Notes: generated by a model from the sequence alone, not told the origin. A DNA stretch of 47,707 bases from an uncultured Bacteroidota bacterium (GCA_903911135.1 CAIWCG010000178.1:1-47707), one strand, 5' to 3'. Shown: positions 28,201-35,786, numbered from the stretch's first letter. Program-made: numbers and translations.

Positions 28201-28425
28201 AAAGGATTGTCCTATATTAACCATCTTGAGAATAATAAAATAATCCTGTTATTTGTTCGAGAAAAAGCAAATGATGAATTTGGAAGCACTATGGGTTATG
28301 TATTTATTGGAAATGCTAAAATTAAAGATTATCATGGATCAAAACCTATGAGTATAAATTGGGAATTAAATGAACCTATGCCACCTTATCTTTGGAAAGA
28401 TTCTGCGAAATTAGCTATAGGTTAA
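25276..28425 (+). CDS. PLD-nuclease / SF2 helicase / DUF3427 fusion protein
   Basis: The 1049-residue protein falls into three parts. Residues ~120-300 are a phospholipase-D-like nuclease domain with HAKAYLFH and GSSNFSRSAL; the HxK is present and the usual Asp is His, as I recall for this subfamily. Residues ~315-660 are a superfamily II helicase with Walker A (ATGMGKT), DEVH, LTATPER and QQLGRGLR. Residues ~700-1049 are a DUF3427-type C-terminus. Such proteins likely move along DNA and cut it, and similar fusions are listed among genes enriched in defence islands. It is coupled to the NUDIX gene. The strong AT richness contrasts with the housekeeping genes in the window and suggests transfer. 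All motifs look intact. Confidence 0.92.
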   Translation: MNQGIYEELVTQLVATKLNEIDRSKFYIKEVKIDKEEASNILSQHLSKTIKYALSIIKGDDIIERQIEIANKIIKLLKEELNQVDFDDDLVSIEGKILKAVFEKTDAHFSDLDLHLKEITPYTRLTHSELFTGGNVGLSLESELKKEILSSNRIDLLVSFIKWKGVVILKSELEEFTKRGGKLRVITTTYMGASDYKAILELSKLENTEVKISYNNGNERLHAKAYLFHRNTGYHTGYIGSSNFSRSALTDGLEWNIKITTNEVSHIIDKFQKTFDAYWLNKEFELFDEIKDSEKLLDALKQSKLSKSQNNTLAFFDLTPHQYQKEILEKLDVERNVHGRYRNLIVAATGMGKTIISAFDYKNFRQKNKSSKLLFVAHRKEILTQSMATFQGVLKDNNFGELWVDGIVPSNYEFVFASVQTLNNKIKDLSLSPEYYDYIIIDEVHHIKAASYRPIINYFKPKILLGLTATPERMDGGDILEDFCNKIAAEIRLPEALNGKHLCPFQYFGISDSIDLSNVGWEKGRYVASELTKLYTSNDRRVNEIIFNLNKYTKDINDLRALCFCVSIEHAKFMAEKFSLAGLKANCLTSENDVEREALRKQLQIKEINYLFVVDIFNEGVDIPEIDTVLFLRPTESLTVFLQQLGRGLRLAEGKENLTVLDFVGNARPEYNFENKFRALIGKTTTTVQKELEDNFPHLPLGCSIILEQKAKEIILKNIISATTFNRNQIIQKIRNFESQTTLPLTLYNFSSFYNIPIQTIYSKYRKDSWNRLLQLAGKIEAFESTNENQIVSAIRNKWLSTNSSSYFNFLLRIAKQNFIVELENFTEDEKTMLLMLHYDVWQNAGGFPTLEESIKEIGRNSILVQEIIEVLQILCDKINFKEIHIELPFSQPLKLHARYTRDQILTAFKLNTFENKSSNREGVAENKKINVEMLFIDLIKSEEDYSPTTMYEDYAISDLLFHWQSQNSARPDKGKGLSYINHLENNKIILLFVREKANDEFGSTMGYVFIGNAKIKDYHGSKPMSINWELNEPMPPYLWKDSAKLAIG

Positions 28426-28490
28426 ATAAAACCAGCTGCGAAGGATATGAAATCATTCGCCTACTCAATTGGATTTAAATTCTAATCAGT

Positions 28491-28553
28491 ACCATTCCAC
28501 AACCTTCTTTTATTATCCTATGTTTGCATAGCTGAAAAGGGAGTAGGCATTTT
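28491..28553 (+). promoter_or_regulatory. shared promoter/operator/leader, copy 1
   Basis: The core is TTATTATCCTATGTTTGCAT followed by AGCTGAAAAGGGAGTAGGC. TATGTTTG fits the -7 box. It is embedded in the inverted repeat CTATG-TTTG-CATAG, which could be an operator. The same ~55 bases occur before the next two genes. Confidence 0.75.
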
Positions 28554-28580
28554 ACGATTATAAAAATAAACAAATAGAAT

Positions 28581-29186
28581 ATGCCTAAATGTATTGAATG
28601 CAGCAACATGACAACTTATGAAAATTGGCTTTGTTATTCTTGCTATCAAAAGAAACAAAAAAGTCATGTTTACACAGATAATCATCCTAGTGGGCTAAGT
28701 TACAATGATTGGATATTTCATTATAACATGATTAAAGGAAGGATTGCGGAAACTTTGATTCAGGAATTATTCCTACAACTGAAATTTAATGTGTATCGTT
28801 ATGGCATGGAAAATACCATTCCAGGAATAATGGAACTGCTTAGACATGATAATTCTTCTGTTGCAAGTTCCATTAGAAGCATGCCTGATTTTGTGATTCA
28901 AAATTCAACATCAAAAGAGATACGACTTTTAGAAGTGAAGTTTCGAGCAAATGGCTCTTTCAAAATCAATGAGTTGATAAAAAACTATCCTTGGGAGGAT
29001 GCGTATATAATCTTAGTTTCGAAGGTGAGCATCAAATGCATTACCTATAAGGAACTGAAAGAAGGAGGCGAGATAACTGCAACATCTGACAATCATCTTT
29101 ATGACCGCATTGAATTCAGTAACGATAAAGCGGTAATAATTGAATTTTGCAACTTTGCTACGAGATTCTTTGCTTGTGTAAATTAA
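28581..29186 (+). CDS. zinc-ribbon plus PD-(D/E)XK nuclease-like protein
   Basis: The 201 residues begin with a four-cysteine zinc ribbon (CIECSNMTTYENWLCYSCYQK). Next comes a helix with GRIAETLIQELFLQLKFNVY (Glu of motif I), MPDFVIQN (Asp) and IRLLEVKFRANG (Glu-x-Lys), then a lysine-rich helix. That order (E...PD...ExK) is the PD-(D/E)XK nuclease core, similar to Holliday-junction resolvase or restriction-type domains. The role is inferred as a DNA- or RNA-cutting or -binding protein, probably targeted by the zinc ribbon. It lies 155 bases after the helicase gene, with its own promoter copy, so it is near but not co-transcribed with that unit by default. Confidence 0.75.
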   Translation: MPKCIECSNMTTYENWLCYSCYQKKQKSHVYTDNHPSGLSYNDWIFHYNMIKGRIAETLIQELFLQLKFNVYRYGMENTIPGIMELLRHDNSSVASSIRSMPDFVIQNSTSKEIRLLEVKFRANGSFKINELIKNYPWEDAYIILVSKVSIKCITYKELKEGGEITATSDNHLYDRIEFSNDKAVIIEFCNFATRFFACVN

Positions 29187-29253
29187 CACTGAACCTTTAT
29201 AGATTTTGCCTATGGATTATGGATTAAAATTTCTTGAGCCTTTGAAAAGTGAG

Positions 29254-29313
29254 CATTCATTAACCTTCTTTTATTATCCTATGTTTGCATAGCTGAAAAT
29301 GAAGTAGGCATTT
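29254..29313 (+). promoter_or_regulatory. shared promoter/operator/leader, copy 2
   Basis: Nearly identical to copy 1 over ~50 bases: ATTATCCTATGTTTGCATAG, then CTGAAAATGAAGTAGGC. The start codon of the TPR gene follows 15 bases later. Confidence 0.75.
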
Positions 29314-29327
29314 ATATATAGAATGAA

Positions 29328-30596
29328 ATGAAAAAATTTAAAAGCGAAGAAGCAATAAGAAAAGCAATAGAGAAAAATCCTATGGATGCTGAATTATATT
29401 TTCAGCTTGGGGTATGGATATTTGAGAACGGCAAAGCACTGGACATAAATTATAGGCATAGAGCCATGGATGAATTCGATAAGGCCAAAGCCATCAATCC
29501 ACAAGAGGGGAAGTATCATTTTCATTATGGGCTATGTTCGATTGATATGGGAAACCCGGAAGCTACCACGAATGCGAGTTTCAATAAGGCCATCCATCTT
29601 GGATATAAGGTGGAGGAATGCAAGAGGCTGATGGCGGAAGCAAAAACAAAATATGATGCGGAGTATAAAAAGGCGCATGAGGACTATTTGGATAGGCTGG
29701 AAAAGGAAGTTGACGGCGCACATAAATTTGGTCAACTGGGTTCTCATTATTACTGGAAAGATAAAAAGAAGGCGATTGCTTTATTGGAGAGGGCCTTGGA
29801 ATTTGATCCTAATGATGGCAACGCAAATGTTTTGTTGGGCAGATATTATGGCGAACAGGGGGATATGGAAAAAGCATTGGAACATTTCAAAAGGGCGGGG
29901 GCTGATTCTCTTAAATATGGTTCTGGCTATCGTGATAACCACTATGATGAAATGGCCAGCATTTATGAGAAGAAGGAGGATTGGGAAAATGCCTTGATAT
30001 GGCGAAAGAAGGGGTATGAATTGTATCCTGATGAAATTTGGAATGCGCAGCAATATGGCATTCATTTATATAAATTTGAAAAGCAGGAAGAGGCTTTGGC
30101 TGTTTTCATGAAAATTCTTGAGATGAATCCTGAAGGCAGCAATACGTTTGTTTATACCCATCTTGCCTCGTACCACTCGAACAAAGGAGACATAGAAACC
30201 ACTTTGAAATACCTGCATGAGGGTTTGAAGTACAATGCTCAAAATTGGTTCTTTCATTTTAATCTGGGGCATATCCATGAATATACGAAGCAATATGATT
30301 TGGCAGAAAAGTTTTTTCTGAATGCTGTAGTTTATCGGTTGGATGATGATGCAGCCTATATTCGACTTGGGAAAATGAATTTGAGGGAAGATTATTTTGA
30401 CATAAAGAAAAGCAGGGATTATTTTGTGAAAGCTTTGGAAATAAATTCTTTAAATATAATTGCACATGAAAAGTTGAGTGAGATCTATATGGAACTAAAT
30501 GAACCAACAAAAGCCAAATATCATCAATCGAAAACGCAAGAGCTGCGAATTCAGGAATTATACCCTAACCCCAACAGCAAGGATTTTCTTGCCTAA
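29328..30596 (+). CDS. tetratricopeptide-repeat protein
   Basis: The 422 residues consist of about nine helical TPR-type repeats from end to end. Clear ones are AMDEFDKAKAINPQEGKYHF (~45), IALLERALEFDPNDGNANVL (~150), ALEHFKRAGADSLKYG, ENALIWRKKGYELYPDE, EALAVFMKILEMNPEGSN and SRDYFVKALEINSLNIIAHE. There is no signal peptide, membrane segment or catalytic domain. TPR arrays bind peptides or hold complexes together. Codon use is less AT-rich than in the helicase. It carries the same promoter/leader as both neighbours, so it is probably expressed under the same condition and may be a scaffold for them; the link is inference. Confidence 0.88.
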   Translation: MKKFKSEEAIRKAIEKNPMDAELYFQLGVWIFENGKALDINYRHRAMDEFDKAKAINPQEGKYHFHYGLCSIDMGNPEATTNASFNKAIHLGYKVEECKRLMAEAKTKYDAEYKKAHEDYLDRLEKEVDGAHKFGQLGSHYYWKDKKKAIALLERALEFDPNDGNANVLLGRYYGEQGDMEKALEHFKRAGADSLKYGSGYRDNHYDEMASIYEKKEDWENALIWRKKGYELYPDEIWNAQQYGIHLYKFEKQEEALAVFMKILEMNPEGSNTFVYTHLASYHSNKGDIETTLKYLHEGLKYNAQNWFFHFNLGHIHEYTKQYDLAEKFFLNAVVYRLDDDAAYIRLGKMNLREDYFDIKKSRDYFVKALEINSLNIIAHEKLSEIYMELNEPTKAKYHQSKTQELRIQELYPNPNSKDFLA

Positions 30597-30610
30597 TATG
30601 GCGAACACGC

Positions 30611-30664
30611 CACCATTCTCCACATATCCTATCTTTGCATAGCTGAAAAGGGGGTAGGCGTTTG
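30611..30664 (+). promoter_or_regulatory. shared promoter/operator/leader, copy 3
   Basis: The core is ATATCCTATCTTTGCATAGC, then TGAAAAGGGGGTAGGC. It is the most diverged of the three (TATCTTTG box, CTAT/ATAG arms). It starts 15 bases after the stop of the TPR gene and 30 bases before the next ATG. Confidence 0.72.
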
Positions 30665-30693
30665 GGGATAAAAAGAAACAAATAATTTAGATT

Positions 30694-32463
30694 ATGGCTA
30701 AAAGATATACCATTGATGACATGCAGGAGTATGCCAAAGATAAGGGGGGACTGTGCATGAGCAAGGAATACGTCGATTCGATCTCTCCCTTGAAATGGCG
30801 ATGTGAAAAGGGCCATACCTGGGATGCCGACTTTGAAATCATCAGGCAGGGTGGGTGGTGCCCGCAGTGCTTGAAGAAAGAACACGACATTATCGAACGA
30901 TTTGAGAAGATAAAAGCCATTGCCATTGCAAAAGGAGGAAAATGTCTATCCACGGAATTCATTAACATGAAGGAAAAATTGGATTTTGAATGTGCTGAAG
31001 GGCATAGATGGAGTGTTGCCCCAGGTGGAATATTAAATAATAATCAATGGTGCAGCAAATGTGCATATAAAAAATTGGGGATGAATTCAAGGGACCCAAT
31101 TGAGATGTTTCAAAAAATAGCAGCCGATCATGGAGGGAAATTACTATCTCTAACCTATTCAGGAAGTAGAGATAAATTGCTTTGGGAATGCAAGGAAGGT
31201 CATCAATGGTATGCCAATGCATTTTGTATAAAGAGAATTAAAACATGGTGTCCTGAATGTTCAGGAAAACTCCCTCTAACTATTGAGGATATGAAAAATG
31301 ATGCTGCCAAGCATGGAGGTGAATGCCTTTCAACCGAGTATCTTGGTGTTAGCAAACAATTGAAATGGAAATGCTCGGAAGGGCATGTTTGGATGGCAAA
31401 ACCAAATAATATCCGTTCAGGTAACTGGTGCGACATTTGTGCACATAAAAGAATTGGAGACTTTCATAGAGACAATATAGAGACCTTTCATGAAATTGCG
31501 AAAAAACGGGGAGGAAAATGCCTATCAACAACGTATGTTAGGAATCTATACAAATTGGAATTTGAATGCTCGGAAGGTCATAGATGGAAAGCAGCACCCA
31601 TTGGAATAAAAAACATGAATAACTGGTGCCCAAAATGTGCTCGCGTTTCTTGTGGCATAAAAAACAGGGAAGATATAGCCATATATCATAAAATTGCCAA
31701 AGAACGTGGAGGGCGATGCTTGGAATTTACTTATAAAGGAAACCGTGTAATTATCAAACTTGAATGTGCGGAAGGACATAGTTGGACTATAGAAGGTCAT
31801 GCAATCAAACAAGGGAACTGGTGTTTCAAGTGTGCCCATAAACGAATTGCTGCAAAACAATTTGACACCATCGAAACATTTCATGCCATAGCAAAGGAAA
31901 ATGGGGGTAAAGTTCTGTCGAAGGAATATGTCAGTAGTCTTACAAAAATGGAATTTCAATGTTCAGAGGGACATGTTTTTTGGGCTTCGGCATCCAACAT
32001 TAAAAATAATCGTCTTTGGTGTATCATTTGCAATAAAATAAAGAGGGATAAACCAAAGAATAAAATTGAAAGATTCAAACAATTGGCGATTGAAAAAGGT
32101 GGCAAGTGTTTATCGGAGGTATGTTATAATACCCATGATAAACTGGATTGGGAATGTGCAGAAGGGCATAGATGGACAGTATCAGGGAAAGGCATAGTAT
32201 GCGGAAACTGGTGCAAGAAATGTGCTAGTAAATCAAATGCCATGAAACAATTTGACACCATCGAAAATATTCAGGAAATAGCGAAGAAGCATGGAGGAAA
32301 ATGCTTGTCGGAAGTTTATGTAAACAACACAACAAAGATGAAGTTTCAATGTTCGGAAGGGCATATTTGGATGTCTACTGCAGGCAATATTAAAAACCAT
32401 CCTACTTGGTGTGTTGTATGCAATAAGAATAACAAGAAAAAATCATTAAAACCAAAGATTTGA
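30694..32463 (+). CDS. protein built of nine treble-clef/zinc-ribbon repeats
   Basis: The whole 589-residue chain is nine copies of a ~62-residue module. Each has a short helix ending in GGKCLS..Y, a strand with C-x-EGH-x-W, and a closing W-C-x-x-C. The Cys/His plus CxxC set should bind one zinc per module. Two modules have lost the Cys in the GGKCLS motif (GGKLLS, GGKVLS). Modules of this kind also occur as single or tandem zinc-ribbons attached to nucleases; here there is no enzymatic domain at all. It is likely a nucleic-acid-binding array. A Lys-rich tail (NNKKKSLKPKI) ends it. It shares promoter and leader with the two preceding genes. I know similar repeat proteins but not a proven function. 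Confidence 0.8.
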   Translation: MAKRYTIDDMQEYAKDKGGLCMSKEYVDSISPLKWRCEKGHTWDADFEIIRQGGWCPQCLKKEHDIIERFEKIKAIAIAKGGKCLSTEFINMKEKLDFECAEGHRWSVAPGGILNNNQWCSKCAYKKLGMNSRDPIEMFQKIAADHGGKLLSLTYSGSRDKLLWECKEGHQWYANAFCIKRIKTWCPECSGKLPLTIEDMKNDAAKHGGECLSTEYLGVSKQLKWKCSEGHVWMAKPNNIRSGNWCDICAHKRIGDFHRDNIETFHEIAKKRGGKCLSTTYVRNLYKLEFECSEGHRWKAAPIGIKNMNNWCPKCARVSCGIKNREDIAIYHKIAKERGGRCLEFTYKGNRVIIKLECAEGHSWTIEGHAIKQGNWCFKCAHKRIAAKQFDTIETFHAIAKENGGKVLSKEYVSSLTKMEFQCSEGHVFWASASNIKNNRLWCIICNKIKRDKPKNKIERFKQLAIEKGGKCLSEVCYNTHDKLDWECAEGHRWTVSGKGIVCGNWCKKCASKSNAMKQFDTIENIQEIAKKHGGKCLSEVYVNNTTKMKFQCSEGHIWMSTAGNIKNHPTWCVVCNKNNKKKSLKPKI

Positions 32464-32532
32464 GATCGAATCGCAAGGAACGTTTGTCTAATTATCGGTA
32501 ATTAAAGTTTATGTTTAGCTTGAAAAAGCTCT

Positions 32533-32657
32533 TTCGAAGCAACCTGCCGTCAATCAGCCCCGATAGTAGCGGCAGCCCGCTGCTTTGTATCGGCAATGAG
32601 GATGCAGCGGATAGCGGGACTGGCCATGATACGAGAAGAAACCATAGGCTCCTTATT
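32533..32657 (+). repeat. dispersed ~130-bp REP-like element, copy 2
   Basis: It begins TTCGAAGCAACCTGCCGTCA and ends CATAGGCTCCTTATT. It lacks nine bases (CTACAGCGG) of the core seen in the other copies, as expected from slippage between AGCGG repeats. It lies between the 3' ends of the zinc-ribbon gene and the kinase gene. Confidence 0.9.
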
Positions 32658-32691
32658 AAAAATGCTAAAAGCAAGCGGGAATTGGGACGGA

Positions 32692-33534
32692 TTATTCGCC
32701 GAGATGGAACAAGGTGAGCCCGGCAATGGGTGTTTCGATGATGCGACCTACCGTAATGCCCTTTTCTTTGGCGGCATATTTCAGGATGTCGGAGAAATAA
32801 AAGGCTATCGAGCCGGTGAAATTGCAGGGAACTTCTTGGTGGCGCGAATATTTGCAGACTTGATATTGGAAGAAATCGCGGAAGCAGCGATGGATGATGT
32901 CGGAGATGAAGGGATGGTTGTGATGCCTCAACAGAAATGGAACGAAGGAGGCGAAATAGCGGTTTTGGTAGGGCTTGCCATAGTGGTCGTCCAAGAATTT
33001 CTCTCTAGTAAGCTGGTAGGTTCCGAAGAACATTTCGTGGAGTTCCTTGGGCAGCTCCTCCTCGAAATAATGCTTCAAAAAGGTTTTGCCCAAATGTGCC
33101 CCGCTGCCATCATCGCCTATGACAAAACCCAAGGAAGGGACATTCTCGAGCACTTCCTTGCCATCATAATAGCATGAATTGGAACCGGTGCCAAGGATGG
33201 CGGCTATACCTGCATCGTGGCCACATAAGGCTCGGGCAGCTCCTAGCATGTCGTGGTTGACATCTATAACGGCGTTCTTGAAATTGTTTTGCAAGGCCTG
33301 CTGGATGATGTTCTTGTTTTCATCGGAGGAACAACCGGTGCCGTAATAATGAATCTCGTTCACCGCATCTGCTTCAAGGTTTGGAACCAGGGTTTGTTTT
33401 ATTTCGTTGGTAATGTCTTCCATCGACTGAAAGAACGGACTGATGCCGTTGCTTCGTAGCTGATGTATCTTTCTGTCGTTATCCTGCAGTCTCCAATCGG
33501 TTTTGGTAGCACCGCTGTCAGCAATCAAAATCAT
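32692..33534 (-). CDS. BadF/BadG-type ATPase, N-acetylglucosamine kinase-like
   Basis: The ATG at 33534 (MILIADSGATKTDW) is preferred over the track start at 33558 because it follows the RNase Z stop by one base and opens directly with the phosphate-1 motif (280 residues). Other landmarks are IAAILGTGSNSCYYDG (phosphate-2, ~110) and GFVIGDDGSGAHLGK (~137), with GSIAFYFSDIL (adenosine motif) near the end. This fits ASKHA-fold kinases of the BadF/GlcNAc-kinase group. The likely reaction is ATP-dependent phosphorylation of GlcNAc or a related amino sugar recovered from cell-wall turnover. It forms a tight reverse-strand unit with rnz and a T9SS protein gene. Confidence 0.87.
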   Translation of the reverse strand: MILIADSGATKTDWRLQDNDRKIHQLRSNGISPFFQSMEDITNEIKQTLVPNLEADAVNEIHYYGTGCSSDENKNIIQQALQNNFKNAVIDVNHDMLGAARALCGHDAGIAAILGTGSNSCYYDGKEVLENVPSLGFVIGDDGSGAHLGKTFLKHYFEEELPKELHEMFFGTYQLTREKFLDDHYGKPYQNRYFASFVPFLLRHHNHPFISDIIHRCFRDFFQYQVCKYSRHQEVPCNFTGSIAFYFSDILKYAAKEKGITVGRIIETPIAGLTLFHLGE

Positions 33535-33535
33535 C

Positions 33536-34447
33536 TTATTCGGTTGAAAACGTTTCACCTTCTATGGCCAGCCAGGTGTTCTTGAATTCTGATTCGGCTT
33601 CTTTCAACATGGTATTCAGTTCCTTGTATCTTGCTGAGAAATGCCCGATGAGCAACTTTCCCACCTTGGCTTTGGTAGCCATCATGCCTGCCTGCTTGCT
33701 GGTGGTATGAAAGGTTTCCATCGCCCGTTCTATCAAGTCGTGAGTAAAAGTGGATTCATGATAAAGCATATCTATTCCGGTAATCTGCTCCAATATCCTT
33801 TCATCATAAAGCGTATCAGAACAATAGGCATAACTTCTGGCAGTATGAGACTGAATGGTGATTTCATTGTTCGGAATCATCTTGCCATTGAAATTATAAT
33901 CCTCCCCGCTCTTGATGGCATGCAGCGCTGAAACGGGGATGTTATATTTCTCCACCATCTCCCTAATGAGTTTCCGTGGCTTCCTCTTTTCCTTGAACAA
34001 AAAACCGGTACATGGAATGCGATGATTTAGGATGATGGTTTCTATCGTCAATTGGTCGTCTTCGAATATGACTTCACTCTTTTCGGCATTGGTATAATGG
34101 TAGATGACGGGATAGCGCAACGTGGTTTGGGAATATTTCAACTGGATATCGATTATTTCTTCCAATTCTTTGGCTGCATAAATGTGAAGTTCTTTGGTTC
34201 GGCCTTGCAGATGCATGGTGGACATGAGCCCCATCAATCCAAGGTAATGATCACCATGAAGATGCGAAATGAATATCCTGTTGATGCGATGATACTTGAT
34301 TTTGTATCGCTCCATCTGTATTTGTGTTCCTTCTCCACAATCAATCAAAAAAAACCGCTCAAGTATGTTTAGAACTTGAGCGGATGGATGTCGTTGATAT
34401 GAAGGAGATGCAGAACTGCTTCCCAATATCGTTACTTCAAAGGTCAT
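33536..34447 (-). CDS. rnz: ribonuclease Z
   Basis: The 303-residue MBL-fold endoribonuclease opens with VTILGSSSASPSYQRHPSAQ, then FFLIDCGEGTQIQM and the zinc motif ISHLHGDHYLGL (~61-72). AYCSDTLYDE (~208), the HEST of LYHESTF (~230) and GHFSARY follow. All residues for two-zinc binding are visible. It cuts the 3' trailer of tRNA precursors, which matters here because the tRNA-Pro gene lacks an encoded CCA. The start overlaps the stop of the T9SS gene by one base, and the kinase starts one base after its stop, so the three genes are likely one transcript. Confidence 0.96.
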   Translation of the reverse strand: MTFEVTILGSSSASPSYQRHPSAQVLNILERFFLIDCGEGTQIQMERYKIKYHRINRIFISHLHGDHYLGLMGLMSTMHLQGRTKELHIYAAKELEEIIDIQLKYSQTTLRYPVIYHYTNAEKSEVIFEDDQLTIETIILNHRIPCTGFLFKEKRKPRKLIREMVEKYNIPVSALHAIKSGEDYNFNGKMIPNNEITIQSHTARSYAYCSDTLYDERILEQITGIDMLYHESTFTHDLIERAMETFHTTSKQAGMMATKAKVGKLLIGHFSARYKELNTMLKEAESEFKNTWLAIEGETFSTE

Positions 34448-35202
34448 TATTTTGCGGTGACAATCATTCTTTTGGTGATGGTTTGAATGCCATTTGATAA
34501 ACTGTACATATAAATTCCTGGAGCCAACTCCTTAGAATTGATGAACACCTGGTTCATTCCAGTTTTTGCATCATAAGTTCTGTTCATCACTGTTGATCCA
34601 AGAACATTGAAAACTTTCAAGTTTACTTTACCGCTCATTGCAGATGAGTAATCTATTTCAGTAGTTCCATTGAATGGATTTGGTGCATTTTGATATACGT
34701 CAAATTTCGCTGGACCAACTAGGGTTGGCACTCCGGCATGAGATGCACTGTCGATAACAATTCTGTAGCCTCTTACTGTGTCAGCAATTGGAATTGTAAA
34801 AGAAGCATAAACCACATGAGCAGTCATTACTACTGTAAGTGGATAAGTTCCTGCCATACCATCGGTAGCTGTTCCAGAAATATGGAAACAACCAGCCGTT
34901 CCTCCTGGGAAAACACAATTGGTAGGTACACAAGCATAAGAGAATCCTGCTGGCAATCCCATTACGCTTGTCAATGTGAAATCGGTGATTGGAACTGCTG
35001 TTAATAAATAGGTGGTGTCATGTGTAACAAAGATCTGAATATCTGCCGTATATGGAATCGTAGCTACACAGATAGGTAAATTGATAGTTGTGTCAGGATT
35101 AATGTGGCTTGCAGGGCCAGTCAGGTTTGGGGTGCACTGTGCTGTAATCGTATTGCAGGCAAACGTACAGGCACATAAGATAATAAGTAGGATTTTGTTC
35201 AT
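34447..35202 (-). CDS. secreted T9SS-sorted protein of unknown role
   Basis: The 251-residue protein has a signal peptide ending near TITAQ. A cysteine-containing Ig-like region follows (~25-165; YACVPTNCVFPGGTAGCFHI). A C-terminal type A T9SS sorting domain closes it (FDVYQNAPNPFNGTTEI, then LKVFNVLGSTV, ELAPGIYMYSL, KRMIVTAK). There is no catalytic motif. It would be exported by Sec and then T9SS to the cell surface. Its tight coupling to rnz and a sugar kinase is odd and may be fortuitous. A TAATTTTG box lies on the reverse strand at 35233-35240. Confidence 0.87.
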   Translation of the reverse strand: MNKILLIILCACTFACNTITAQCTPNLTGPASHINPDTTINLPICVATIPYTADIQIFVTHDTTYLLTAVPITDFTLTSVMGLPAGFSYACVPTNCVFPGGTAGCFHISGTATDGMAGTYPLTVVMTAHVVYASFTIPIADTVRGYRIVIDSASHAGVPTLVGPAKFDVYQNAPNPFNGTTEIDYSSAMSGKVNLKVFNVLGSTVMNRTYDAKTGMNQVFINSKELAPGIYMYSLSNGIQTITKRMIVTAK

Positions 35203-35232
35203 ATCGTATAGTTTTTATTGTTTATAATGCGG

Positions 35233-35240
35233 CAAAATTA
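35233..35240 (-). promoter_or_regulatory. -7 box for the T9SS/rnz/kinase unit
   Basis: TAATTTTG on the reverse strand, 30 bases before the ATG at 35202. Confidence 0.5.
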
Positions 35241-35269
35241 AGTTATTTCTCTGAATTGACAATGAAAAA

Positions 35270-35653
35270 TTATTCCTCATCGCTGGCATTGGCCAGTTCG
35301 CGCTCCACTTCTTCCATATATATAAGGTCGGTGGCCTCCGAAATGCTTGGAACGATGGACAGCACCTTATCGAGCTGGCTGATGGTGATGATTCGTTTCA
35401 CGTTCACCTTCAATCCTACCAAAACAAAGCTGCCTTTGGCTTTCTTGCAGAGCTTGTTGCCTATCAATATGGCGCTTAATCCGGATGAATCGCAGTAGCT
35501 CACTTCGCTCAAATCGAGGATGATATTGCGTACGCCATCCTGGTTCATAGCCACTATCTGTGATTTCAAATCCGAGGAGATGAGTTCGTTCAACTTGTCG
35601 TCTTTAAGTTTCAGGATGCTGTATTTGTCTTTGTTTTCGATAGTATATTTCAT
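35270..35653 (-). CDS. STAS-domain protein (anti-sigma-factor antagonist-like)
   Basis: The 127 residues form one STAS domain: YSILKLKDDKLNELISSDLK, NIILDLSEVSYCDSSGLSAI (~45-64) and VKRIITISQLDKVLSI. The DSSGLS loop with its phosphorylatable Ser is intact, as in SpoIIAA/RsbV. Such proteins are switched by a serine kinase and a phosphatase and release a sigma factor or other target. No partner kinase is nearby. The C-terminal acidic tail (EEVERELANASDEE) is longer than in the minimal family. It stands alone on the reverse strand. Confidence 0.9.
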   Translation of the reverse strand: MKYTIENKDKYSILKLKDDKLNELISSDLKSQIVAMNQDGVRNIILDLSEVSYCDSSGLSAILIGNKLCKKAKGSFVLVGLKVNVKRIITISQLDKVLSIVPSISEATDLIYMEEVERELANASDEE

Positions 35654-35786
35654 CGTATGTTACTTTTTTGGTACTGCAATATTAAGGAATTAATTTCAAT
35701 CATCCAAAAATATTTGCATTTTTCTGCATTTTCTCCCAACCCAAGGCCTCTAAAATGCGTCTATCCTTAAGTAGTAGGGGTAAAAA

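Noticed and set aside
28491-30664. Integron attC sites
   Set aside because: The shared elements contain a promoter box and precede starts, lack the RYYYAAC/GTTRRRY core pairs, and no integrase is seen.
32596-33177. 193-residue forward ORF
   Set aside because: Antisense shadow of the GlcNAc-kinase-like gene, which has clear ASKHA motifs, and it begins inside the REP-like element.
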